Part shown: positions 19,516 through 28,594 of the stretch, one piece after another
How positions within the stretch are numbered: position 1 is the first letter of the stretch
Layout of the letters: each line of letters opens with the position of its first letter
Assembly (NCBI GenBank): GCA_003615045.1
Contig: ML014278.1
Coordinates: 1-40,402 of the forward strand
DNA: 40,402 bases
From: Caulochytrium protostelioides
Lineage: Eukaryota > Chytridiomycota > Caulochytriomycetes > Caulochytriales > Caulochytriaceae
Direction of reading: 5' to 3'
Notes under the pieces: generated by a model
What the model saw: only the letters and a program-made list of their open reading frames with translations
What the model was told of the DNA's origin: nothing
The model's database searches: none
Position numbers and translations under genes: made by a program

Positions 19516-22500
19516 ATGATGGCACACGCGCCGGCCGCCTCTGCTTCGCCGTCGGGCGCCGCCGCGAGCGCCGCCGCCGCCGCCGCCACGCCCGAGCTGG
19601 CGCTGCTGCTGCAGTCGGTCCAGCGGGACATCAACGTGCTGACGGACGCGACGTCTGACCGCTTGACGAAGCGCGGCGCCCTGCAGCGACTGCGCAAGCA
19701 GCTGGCCGCCGCGGCGCCGGCGCCCGGCAACGCCGCCGACGCCGCCGCCCTCGTCGCCCACGCCATTCGCCCGCTGCTCCGGACCTTCGACGACCCCGTC
19801 GAGGCCTGCCGCGAGCACGGCCTTGATCTCGTGCAGACGCTCTGGGTCAAGGCCGGCCGCCCGTGCGCCCGCCACGACGTGCTCTACCTGCTAGTGCCCG
19901 CCCTGACGAGCCGCCTGGGCGCCGTCCACGGCGGCGGCGGCGGCGGCGGCACCGCGGCGGGCGGCGCCGCGAGCGAGCCGACGCTGGCGCGCGAGACGTC
20001 CGAGGAGATCCGGATGGCGGCCGTGCGGTTTCTCGGCGAGCTGCTGCGCGCCGCAGGCCGCGACGCCGCGCCGTACGTCGTGACGCTCGTGCCGACGCTG
20101 CGGCGGTGCCTGGCAGACGCGTTCCCGGACGTCCAGAAGGAGACGTGCGCGATCGTGGCGGCGCTTGCAACGGCGATGCCTGAGATTGTCAAGCTCGACG
20201 CGGCGCCGCTGGCGCTGACGCTCGCCAAGGCCGTCCTCGGCCACCGCCACGCCACGGTCCGCGTGAAGGGCCTCCACGCGCTCGGCGCCGTCGCGCTGAC
20301 GGACGACGCCGTCATCGACAAGGTCTGGCGCGACACGCTCTGGCCCATGACGCGCGACGCGTCCGGCCAGGTCAAGGCCGCGCTGTACGAGACGGCCGCC
20401 ACGTGGCTGCAGCAGTGCCGCGACCGATGGGTCTATGCGCCGTCGCTGCTCGTCCTGCTGCTCGTCGGCCTCGAGGACCCCGCGCTGCCGGAGCTGCAGC
20501 AGCGCTGCCGCGAGCGCCTCGTCGCCGTCGGCGCCGTCTACGAGCGCGACTACGAGGACCGCGTCCGCGGCGCCCGGCATACGTCCAGCGACCCGGCGCT
20601 CGGGCTGCAGTTCTGCTTGCGCGAGCACCTCTCCAAGATCGTCGACCAACTGCTGCCGTTCCTTGCCGACTGGCAGATCGGATCCCGGCTGATGGCGGCG
20701 CGCGCCGTCGCCGGCCTCGTGCCCCTCGTCGGCGCTTATGTCACCGGCCGCGTGCTCGACCTCGCCACGGCGCTGCTGCCGCTCGTGGGGCCCACGGCTT
20801 CCGACGCCGCCACCGCCGCCACCGCCGCCCGCGCCGTCCGCGCCATCGGCCACCACGTCGCGCCCGCCGTCTGGTTCGACTTCGTCCAGCACCACGGCCG
20901 CGCCGTCGCCGCCCTGCCGCTCGCGCCCGCCGCCACCGCCGTCCCGGACGCCCAGCGGCTCATCAGCAGCACGACGCCCACGGCGTCCGAGGCCGCCGCG
21001 CCGTCGGCCGCCGCCGCGACCACGAGCGTGCTGCGCACCGAGGCCAAGCTGCGACAGCTCGCGTTCCTCGCGGCCGCCCTCGACGGCGCCATGGACGGCC
21101 AGCTCCCGGCGCTCGTGGCGCCGATGGCGCTCGACACGAATGCGGGCGCCGCCGCGGGCGCTGCGCCCACGAGCATCGCGCTCCTGCTGCTCGACGCGCT
21201 GCAGCGGCTCGATCTCGCCGTCGAGACGCCGGACGTCGCGCGCGCCGTCGTGGCCATCCTGCAGCGCATCGTCACGTCGCCGACGCTGCTCGGCCAGCTG
21301 ATGAGCCCGTCGCCGGACACCGCCGCCGTCGCCCCGCCGGCCGGAATCATCGGATGCGGGGAGCTCGCGCTCCTGCGGCTCGTCTGGCAGGCGCTCGCGG
21401 CCGTCCTGCGGCGCCCCGCCGCTGCGACCGCAACCGCGGCGCTGGCCCCGCTGAGCGCGCAGACGCAGCACGCGGACGACCTCGCTGAGGCCCGGCAGAT
21501 CAACGGCCGCCTCATGGACGCGTGGGCGGCGACCGCTTCCGGCATGACGACCGTCCTGCCCTCGGGGCCGTCGGCGTCCGCGGCCGTCACGCCCGACGCC
21601 ATCGTCACGCGCGTGGCGCCGGCCGTGCTGCACGCCATGGCGGCGCCCGGCCCCGACCCGCTCGCCACGAGCGCCCTGCTCCGTGCCTTCCTCGTGCTGT
21701 ACCCGGCCTGCGCCGTCCACCACCTCGCCGCCGTCGTGGACCTCCTTGCGGTGTTTAGCGCGGGCGACCCGCCCTTGCCCGAGCTCCAGGAGCAAGCCAT
21801 CGATGCCTTCTGGTCTGACGTGCGCGACATGTTCGCGGCCGGCCTCGACGCTGTGGCCGCCACGGACGGCGCGTCGGCGCTGACGGCGGCCGGCCTCGCC
21901 GCCATGTGGAACGCGTGTATCGCAGCGGCCGTGTGGCGCGCGGGCCCGCGGCCGCGGCTGCGCCGTGCCGCGGCGCTCGCCGTGGCCGCCCGGCTGCTGA
22001 CCCTGGCGACAGCGAGGCCCTCAGACGCCGTGGCGCCGCGCCTCGCGGCCGCCGGCATCCTGGCCGATCCCGTGCCCCGCGTCCTCTGCTCGAGCCTCGA
22101 CGACGACCTGCTCGCCATCCGCTCCGCCGCCGTCCAGACCGTGGAGGGCTACCTGGAGGCCCAGCAGCTGCTGCTGCTGGCGACGCAGCCGCCGCCTCAC
22201 GCCGCGACCACCGCCGCCGATGCCGCCGACGCCGCCGTCGAAGCGTCGCTGCCGCCATACGACGCTGCGCAGGATGCTGTCTGCGACGCGTACAAAGACC
22301 TGTTCTGGGAGCTGCTGAAGCGGCTCGATGATGCCAGCGACGCCGTTCGTGTCCAAGCCGTGGTATGCTTGCAGGTCTGGTGCGCCGTGGCGCCCACCGC
22401 GTGGCAACGGTCGTCGCCGTCATCGTCGTCGGCCGCGCCGATGCCGATGCCATCGTTTCTCGATTCGTCCGCGCCGCAGGCCAGTGTCCACCAGACGCTT

Positions 22501-22770
22501 CTGGTCCACCTGGACGACCCGAACCCCCAGGTTGCCGACGCGATCATGCAACTCTTGACGGTCGCGTGGGGTCCGACGGCGCCCTCGACGGCGCCCTCGG
22601 CGTCAGCCGTCGTTCTTCCGGCCGCAGAGACGCTGCGCGTGCTGGAGTCGAACGGCTGGCTGACCGACGCGGACGCGGCAGCCGACGCCGGCGTGCCCGC
22701 GCGCCGCTTCCGTCATCCGGAGCGCTTGCAGGCCTTGGCCGCGGCTGCTCGCGCTCGCATTGCGGCCTAG
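19516..22770 (+). CDS. DNAAF5: Dynein axonemal assembly factor 5 (HEATR2-type HEAT repeat protein)
   Basis: 1084 aa. Cytosolic co-chaperone-like factor that pre-assembles axonemal dynein arms before transport into cilia. The protein is alpha-solenoid throughout. Recognisable stretches are LRTFDDPVEACREHGLDLVQ (near 92), EEIRMAAVRFLGELLRAAGR (near 162), LADAFPDVQKETCAIVAALA (near 198), the family-typical LGLQFCLREHLSKIVDQLLP with DWQIGSRLMAARAVAGLVPL (near 360-400), and near the C-terminus DLFWELLKRLDDASDAVRVQ. Human DNAAF5 is about 855 aa; the excess here is Ala-rich inserts. The start is the first ATG of a tandem pair, with G at -3; upstream the frame offers only GTG. It converges with the kinesin gene across a 169-bp gap. 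Its presence implies a motile flagellum. Confidence 0.9.
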   Translation: MMAHAPAASASPSGAAASAAAAAATPELALLLQSVQRDINVLTDATSDRLTKRGALQRLRKQLAAAAPAPGNAADAAALVAHAIRPLLRTFDDPVEACREHGLDLVQTLWVKAGRPCARHDVLYLLVPALTSRLGAVHGGGGGGGTAAGGAASEPTLARETSEEIRMAAVRFLGELLRAAGRDAAPYVVTLVPTLRRCLADAFPDVQKETCAIVAALATAMPEIVKLDAAPLALTLAKAVLGHRHATVRVKGLHALGAVALTDDAVIDKVWRDTLWPMTRDASGQVKAALYETAATWLQQCRDRWVYAPSLLVLLLVGLEDPALPELQQRCRERLVAVGAVYERDYEDRVRGARHTSSDPALGLQFCLREHLSKIVDQLLPFLADWQIGSRLMAARAVAGLVPLVGAYVTGRVLDLATALLPLVGPTASDAATAATAARAVRAIGHHVAPAVWFDFVQHHGRAVAALPLAPAATAVPDAQRLISSTTPTASEAAAPSAAAATTSVLRTEAKLRQLAFLAAALDGAMDGQLPALVAPMALDTNAGAAAGAAPTSIALLLLDALQRLDLAVETPDVARAVVAILQRIVTSPTLLGQLMSPSPDTAAVAPPAGIIGCGELALLRLVWQALAAVLRRPAAATATAALAPLSAQTQHADDLAEARQINGRLMDAWAATASGMTTVLPSGPSASAAVTPDAIVTRVAPAVLHAMAAPGPDPLATSALLRAFLVLYPACAVHHLAAVVDLLAVFSAGDPPLPELQEQAIDAFWSDVRDMFAAGLDAVAATDGASALTAAGLAAMWNACIAAAVWRAGPRPRLRRAAALAVAARLLTLATARPSDAVAPRLAAAGILADPVPRVLCSSLDDDLLAIRSAAVQTVEGYLEAQQLLLLATQPPPHAATTAADAADAAVEASLPPYDAAQDAVCDAYKDLFWELLKRLDDASDAVRVQAVVCLQVWCAVAPTAWQRSSPSSSSAAPMPMPSFLDSSAPQASVHQTLLVHLDDPNPQVADAIMQLLTVAWGPTAPSTAPSASAVVLPAAETLRVLESNGWLTDADAAADAGVPARRFRHPERLQALAAAARARIAA

Positions 22771-22939
22771 GCCGGCACGGCGGCTCCGCGCCGCACGAGC
22801 GACTCGCCGCCGCCGCCTCCCTCTAGAATCCCTTTGACAATACCACATCATGAGGCCTCTAATCTACAACACGGCCGAGAGCACGCGACGACGCCGCATC
22901 GCTCGCGGTCGCGGTCTCCAGCCACCCCAGCCTCGGAGG

Positions 22940-25900
22940 CTAGGAGGCGGGCGCCACGTGGAACTCCGCGGCGCGCGCGCTCGTCGCTAACGCCGCCAGC
23001 GGGCCGGCGGCCGAGAACAGCGGCGGGAGCACGACGGCGCCGTGCGGCGGGAGCGCCGCTAGCGGCTTCGCACGGGGGCCCGGGGACTTCTGGCGCGGTG
23101 CGGGCGCCGCCACAGACGCGCCGGACGGCGCCGCGTCCATCGCCGACAGCAGCCGCGGCGTCTCGTGGCGGCGGATGCGGCGCGACGGCGGCGCGGCGGC
23201 GCCCGCATGATCATAGGCCGTCGGCTGCCGCAGTCTGGACGGCGCAGGCGCGGGCGGCGGCACCATGAGGGACACGCCGTCGGCGGGGCGCTCGGCAGGA
23301 CGGTTGGCGGGGGCGCGGCGGGACCGCCGCGAGCGCGGCGTCCGCTGACGCGCGGCACGATCGTCGCCATCGTCGTCGCCGTCGCCGTCGCCGCCGTTCT
23401 CGTCGTCGCCGCCTCCGCCACTGTGACGCGCGGCGCGGTGCGGCGCGACGACCGTCTGCTCGGCGTGCGGGTTCGCCACCGCCACGTGGCCCGCGCGATG
23501 GCCGCGACGGCTGCGGAGGGCATCAGTGTCGCCCGAAGCATCGCTGCGGTCCGAGCCGGCAGCGGCATTGGTATCCACCGCGTTGGCATCTACCGCGTCG
23601 GTGGCATCATACCGGCGCGTCGCTGCCGCGTGGTGCGCCTTCATCTCGTCGGCGAGCAGCGCATTCAGTCGCGCGATTTCGCGGAGTTTGTCCTTCAGAT
23701 TGGTGTTGCGGGCGCGGTAGTACGCCACTTCGCGCTGCAGCGACGCGGCGGCGCCGTCGCCGGCCGATGCGCGGGACCGGGGCCGGTTGGTGTCGGAGGC
23801 CGTCTCCAGCGCGGGCGCCGCCGACCCGTCCGTCTGAGCGACCCGGTCGACGGTCGCGGGGGCAGCCGTCTGCACGGCCACGGAGACCGAAGACCCTGCG
23901 GCGGCGCCCATGGCCGCCTCTGCGTTGGGGGCAGCCGCCATGAAGGTGGCGAGGTCGCGGCGCGCGGCGCGCAGTTGCTCGAGATCGCGGGCGGCGTCTT
24001 CGCACGCCGCGACGAGCGTGCTCATGGCCTCAATCTCGCCGGCCGTCGCGCGGTGGACGGCAGCGGCGCGGCGGTCGTCACCGTCGAATTCGCCGTCGCT
24101 GTCGACCATGCCGTCGTCGCCGTCGTCCTCGACGCCGCCGGCGCCCGGCCTGGCCGTCGCCGGATGCAGGAGCCCGTGTGGCTGGGAGCGCTGCCGAGTA
24201 AAGAGCGCATCAAGGTCGATCCGCAGCTGCTGCAAGCGAGCCCGTGTGGCCTGCTGCAGGCCGCCAAGCTCGTGGTACGCATGGAACAGCGGATGCACGC
24301 CGGACGGCGGCGCCGGCGAGCGATCGCTGTTGCCGTCGTCACCGTCGTCGTCGTCGACCGCACGGTGGACATCGTCGCCACCGGCAGACGGCGCGGCGGC
24401 CATGATGGGCGGCAGCACCGCTGTCGCAGTCCTCGCGGCATCGGCGTCGGCGTCGGCGTCGGGCTCGGTCTGCATCGCTGTGGACACGACCCGCGTCGGC
24501 GGGAGCGCGTCGTCGCCTGCGCTGACGGGGTGGGAGCCCGAGACATGGCGGGAGGCGGCGGCCGTGGCCGTCGCGGACACGGCGGCCGACCCGGTCGCGG
24601 ACGCTGGGCCGCGGCGCGTGACGTGCGCGCGGCGCTGGACGACAGCGAGCTGGTCGGCGGCCTTGCGGCTCTGCGCGTGGGCCGCAGCAGCGTCCTTCTG
24701 GGCCGCCGCTGCGGCCGCTTGCGCTGCCTTGAGCTGCTGCGCCACGCGGTCGTGGGCCACGTGGCGCTTGGCGAGGTCCGCCTGAAGACGGGCGAGCTGC
24801 GCGTCGCGCTGGGCAACGGCGGCCTCGAGCCGGTGCACCGCTTCCCGCGCCCGCGCCGCGTCTGTCTCGGCGCGGACGGCGCGCTCGACAGCCGCCGCGA
24901 CGTGGCGCTCCGATTCTTTCCGCGCGCGGTGCGCCTGGCGCACCAGCTCCACGCGCTGCTGCTTCGTCGTCTGCAGCTCCTCCATGAGCGCCGCTAGGTC
25001 GTCGGCGGTCCAGTCGGTCTGGACGTGCACGGCGACGGCGCCGACGCCGCGCTGCCATGCCGTCGATGCCGTCGACGTCGTCGCCTGTGTCGCTGTTGCC
25101 GCCATAGCGGCCGCGGCCCGCATCTCGGCAAGCTCCTGTAGCGCGACGTTCAGAGCCCGCTCGGCGTTCATGGCGCGTGTCGTCTTGGTCCGGAGCTCCT
25201 CCTTCCACCCGGCAATCATATTCGCGTGGAGGAATCCGGGCGAGTCGCGCGGCTCGGGTTCGGCCTCGGCAAGGGCGCCCGTCGGGCCACGGACGTCTGC
25301 GGCCGTCTCTGTGTCGTCCGGCGGGTCGGCACCGACCAGCAGGCGGTCGGCACCGGACGCCGATGGGGCCGTCGTGAGGCCCAGCGGCGCTGGCGTCTCG
25401 CTCTCTGCATCGGACGCCTCCGACGACGCCGCATCGGAGCGGTCGACATCGCTGAGTCGCGGATCGCGAGAAGATTGCAAGTACCGCAGCTTCTGGATGA
25501 CCCGCGCTTCAAAGCGCCGCGCGTCCATCGCATCCGCGTTCTCGCGCTCGGCGTCATCATCAACATCATCATCATCATCAGCGCCAGCCGCATAACCGCC
25601 CTGGGAGACATACCCATCAGCTCGGGCGCCGCGGGCCTGGCGAGTCGTCGGCGGCGGCGGCGTCAACGCCAGAGGAGCGGCCCACGGGGCGGCGGGCGCG
25701 ACATCAATGCGGTCTTGCTGCTGCTGATGCTGCGTTATGCGGCGCATGACATCCCGCGGCGCATGAGGCTCGGCGTCAGCGGCAGCGACAGCAGTCGCGG
25801 CCCACGCGGACGGCACGGATGGCGGGTCGCCAGTCGCGCGCACGGGCGACATGTGGCTCTGGATCAGACTGCCCGGGGCGATCCCGACCGTGCTGCCGCG

Positions 25901-27802
25901 AACATCACTGGCCAGATCGTCGTACGCGTGGCCGTCGCGGTCTTCGTCGCCGTCGTCGCTGCCGTCCTCATAGGCCAACAGTTGCGGCGGCGGCGGCGGT
26001 GGCGGCGGCGTGGCTCCACCCCCGCCCAAGTAGCGCCGCGGCGCGTCGAGACGGGCATGATGGGGCTCAGCCGCGGCCGCGACGTCCCTCGGATGGTCGT
26101 GTTCATGCTCGTTAACATCTTCGTGGTGGGGATGGACGGCAAAGCCATCGGGACCTCGAGAAGGCTGGCGCGTCCACGCATGGGCTTTGCGCCCCGCGGC
26201 GGCGGTCGCCTCCTCGATGGGCAGCATGGTCGGCGACATCGGCGGCCATGGCTCGACGGCCTCCGTGTGGCGCGGCGGCGGGACGTCCGCCTCGGACGCG
26301 ATGCTAACCCCTGCAGCCTCGTGATCTGCGTCGGCGTCGTTCGCGGCGACGTCGGCGGCGGCGGCCACGGGGGGCGGCGGCGGCGGCGTCTCCACGAGCA
26401 GGACGGGCGCGCGGCGGTTCTGGACGCGGCGTGCGCGCGTCGCATACTTGCACGTGTTCATGCTCTCCTCGATGTCGTTGGTGCCGTCGCGGATGCAGGC
26501 GATCATCAGCGTCAGGCTATTGCCGCCGAGGGCGTTCTTGAGGAGCCGCGTCAGCTTGGACCCGCGGTAGGGCACGTGTGCCGCTTCGTCCAGGAGCACG
26601 GGCGGCGGCGGCGGTGAGCCCCATGGCCGTGGCTCCATCTGCTGCTGCTGCTGCTGCTGCAGGTGGTACTGCTGCTGCTGCTGCTGAAGATAGTCGCGGC
26701 GGCTGAGCACGCTGATGACGTTGCCGAGCGCGAGCAGGCCCGCGTTGATCGTGACGCTTTCCTGGAGCCGGCCGCCGGACGCGGCGGTGCGCTTCAGCCG
26801 CTCCGAGCCGGCGAGGTCCACGATATGCAGCTTCGAGACGCGCGACACGATGGCGCCGGCGGCGGCGGCTGGGTCCGACGCAGGCAGGCGCTGGGTGAGC
26901 GTGAGCGTCAGGACCGCGTGCGAGCGACTGCTCTGGTCGTGCATGCCCGTCGTGGCAGTGACACGGCGCTTCAGCGCGCGCGTTACGAGGCGCCGCGTGG
27001 CCGTCAGCGAGGTGACGGTGATGGAGCGCACGCCGGACGGCACGATGGTGCCGTCGCGGTCCTCGAGCAGGCGAATTTTGCGGGCCGCGCCGGGCGCTGG
27101 CACCGCCGACGGCGACAGCGCCGACCCTGCGGCGGCATGGGAGGAGACGGCGGCGGGCATCAGGTCCTGGATCTGCTCGCAAAAGATCTCGATGCAGGAG
27201 AGCTGGAGCGTGGCGGTCTGGGGGTCGACGCGGTCGAAGAGGTGCTGGAGGGCGCGGGCGACGATGCCGCGGCCGGGGGCGTCGGCGGCACCGTCGAGGT
27301 CGCCGGCGATCGTGTGCGTCTTGCCGGAGGAGGTCTGTCCGTAGGCGAAGAGCGACACGTTGGTGCCGTCGAGAAACGCGTCGACGAGCGGCTGCACCTC
27401 CGTCGCAAACACGGACGCCTGGCTCGCCGTCGGCGGGAAGATGCGGTCGAAGTGGTAGCGCTTGCCGGGCTCGGCCGAGAGGTACGTGCGGTGGTGCCGC
27501 GGCGGCCGCGTGAGCAACAGGCGCTGCTCTGACTCGATCCGGACGCCGACGAACGCGGCGAGCGTGCTGGGATCGGGCACGGTCGACGTCGGCAGCGGCG
27601 CCGGCGAGAGCGCATGGGCCGGTCGCGGGATGCGTGCATCGTGCGGCGTATTCCGCACGCCGCGGATGCGCAGGACGACGCGGACGGGGCACAGGCCGGG
27701 CGCCGACGCCTCAGGCGCGGTCATCGCAGGCGCAGCGGCGGCGGCGGCAGCGGCCTCGAGCGGCGGCGGCGGCGACCGCGGCGGCGACGGCGACCGCCAC
27801 AT
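22940..27802 (-). CDS. Kinesin motor protein (kinesin-4-like) with Gln-rich insertion in the motor
   Basis: 1620 aa from the ATG at 27802. Motor: KRYHFDRIFPP (115-124), P-loop GQTSSGKT (155-162), switch I SSRSH (291-295), switch II DLAGSE (329-334), HVPYRGSKLTRLLKNALGGN (409-428) and ESMNTCKYATRARRVQN (446-462). The GNSLTLMIAC and ATRARRVQN forms resemble kinesin-4 most, but I would not fix the subfamily. Residues 369-408 hold an insertion with two Gln runs and a Pro run. After the motor comes a long acidic, disordered part, then coiled coils near 870-890, 930-1060 and 1355-1388. The frame stays open to an ATG at 28099, adding 99 residues, but this extension is Arg-rich and loses the strong G/C third-position bias, so I chose 27802 (G at -3). 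The ATG at 27724 is also possible. The neighbouring DNAAF5 suggests, without proving, a ciliary role. Confidence 0.88.
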   Translation of the reverse strand: MWRSPSPPRSPPPPLEAAAAAAAAPAMTAPEASAPGLCPVRVVLRIRGVRNTPHDARIPRPAHALSPAPLPTSTVPDPSTLAAFVGVRIESEQRLLLTRPPRHHRTYLSAEPGKRYHFDRIFPPTASQASVFATEVQPLVDAFLDGTNVSLFAYGQTSSGKTHTIAGDLDGAADAPGRGIVARALQHLFDRVDPQTATLQLSCIEIFCEQIQDLMPAAVSSHAAAGSALSPSAVPAPGAARKIRLLEDRDGTIVPSGVRSITVTSLTATRRLVTRALKRRVTATTGMHDQSSRSHAVLTLTLTQRLPASDPAAAAGAIVSRVSKLHIVDLAGSERLKRTAASGGRLQESVTINAGLLALGNVISVLSRRDYLQQQQQQYHLQQQQQQQMEPRPWGSPPPPPVLLDEAAHVPYRGSKLTRLLKNALGGNSLTLMIACIRDGTNDIEESMNTCKYATRARRVQNRRAPVLLVETPPPPPPVAAAADVAANDADADHEAAGVSIASEADVPPPRHTEAVEPWPPMSPTMLPIEEATAAAGRKAHAWTRQPSRGPDGFAVHPHHEDVNEHEHDHPRDVAAAAEPHHARLDAPRRYLGGGGATPPPPPPPPQLLAYEDGSDDGDEDRDGHAYDDLASDVRGSTVGIAPGSLIQSHMSPVRATGDPPSVPSAWAATAVAAADAEPHAPRDVMRRITQHQQQQDRIDVAPAAPWAAPLALTPPPPTTRQARGARADGYVSQGGYAAGADDDDDVDDDAERENADAMDARRFEARVIQKLRYLQSSRDPRLSDVDRSDAASSEASDAESETPAPLGLTTAPSASGADRLLVGADPPDDTETAADVRGPTGALAEAEPEPRDSPGFLHANMIAGWKEELRTKTTRAMNAERALNVALQELAEMRAAAAMAATATQATTSTASTAWQRGVGAVAVHVQTDWTADDLAALMEELQTTKQQRVELVRQAHRARKESERHVAAAVERAVRAETDAARAREAVHRLEAAVAQRDAQLARLQADLAKRHVAHDRVAQQLKAAQAAAAAAQKDAAAAHAQSRKAADQLAVVQRRAHVTRRGPASATGSAAVSATATAAASRHVSGSHPVSAGDDALPPTRVVSTAMQTEPDADADADAARTATAVLPPIMAAAPSAGGDDVHRAVDDDDGDDGNSDRSPAPPSGVHPLFHAYHELGGLQQATRARLQQLRIDLDALFTRQRSQPHGLLHPATARPGAGGVEDDGDDGMVDSDGEFDGDDRRAAAVHRATAGEIEAMSTLVAACEDAARDLEQLRAARRDLATFMAAAPNAEAAMGAAAGSSVSVAVQTAAPATVDRVAQTDGSAAPALETASDTNRPRSRASAGDGAAASLQREVAYYRARNTNLKDKLREIARLNALLADEMKAHHAAATRRYDATDAVDANAVDTNAAAGSDRSDASGDTDALRSRRGHRAGHVAVANPHAEQTVVAPHRAARHSGGGGDDENGGDGDGDDDGDDRAARQRTPRSRRSRRAPANRPAERPADGVSLMVPPPAPAPSRLRQPTAYDHAGAAAPPSRRIRRHETPRLLSAMDAAPSGASVAAPAPRQKSPGPRAKPLAALPPHGAVVLPPLFSAAGPLAALATSARAAEFHVAPAS
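26635..26697 (-). repeat. Coding CAG/CTG repeats (poly-Gln) within the kinesin motor
   Basis: On the plus strand, two blocks of ctgctgctg separated by aggtggta encode YLQQQQQQYHLQQQQQQQ on the minus strand. They are in frame with the motor and lie between conserved elements, so they are an insertion rather than a frame error. Confidence 0.85.
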
Positions 27803-28594
27803 GACGCCGCCGTCGGTGGGCGGGGATGGACGGGATCCCGGGTCGGCGGCTGCCACGGCTCGATGATTGGCTAGCGCGGGAAAACGTGCGGAAGGCGCGA
27901 GGCGGGAGGCGCTGCCGTGTCGAGCGATGGATCCAGCACGGCGTGGGAGGACGAGAGCCGCGGCGAGCGACGGACAGCGACGGAGGGCGCTGACGGCGGA
28001 TCGCCACGCGATGCCCGGCTTCATGGGCGCCCGAGCCGGCCGCGGCGTCGGCGCACGGCGCCGCCTGATCGGCCGGAAGCCGCTGCGACCAACTTGCATG
28101 CGGTTTGAGAGACGAGGTATGAGGCAACCGCAGCCGGGCTCCGCCCATCATGACGGCGCGCGCATCCTTGCTAGGTGTTCCTGGCGCCTGCGGTGATCGC
28201 CGCCGCCGCCCCGCGCGACGCCACGGGGCCGACCGCCAAGCCTCACGCCCAGGACGGCGGCCGCCGCACGCGTGCCTGGACTCATCCCGCCAGCGGCACT
28301 CCGATGGCCGCCCGCCACCGGCCCTTCATAGCACCACCATCCGCCACCAGCATCGCGGCCACCAGCACCCGCCATCCCGTCCCGTGGCATGCCCGAGCCG
28401 CCTTCGATGCCGCGGCGCAGCAGCGGCCGACTCCCTCCCCCCGCGCCGCGGCTGGCGGCCGTCTGGCGGCCGGCAGATCGCATGCCATGGTTCAATGGTT
28501 CAAGGAGAGACAGAACGAAGAGAGCAAGCAAAGCGCGCGAGGCCACGGCGACGCGCGGGCGAGCAGGCCGGCCGCACGCCTCGGGCGGCGGCGC
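27803..28594. other. Intergenic region upstream of the kinesin, downstream of MPO1
   Basis: Holds the presumed kinesin promoter. The kinesin frame remains open through 28099, so a longer N-terminus is possible. No repeat, TATA box or poly(A) signal was recognised. Confidence 0.5.

Noticed and set aside
23165-24997. A 610-codon plus-strand open frame
   Set aside because: Antisense to the kinesin tail; Arg/Gly/Val-rich shadow of the real gene.
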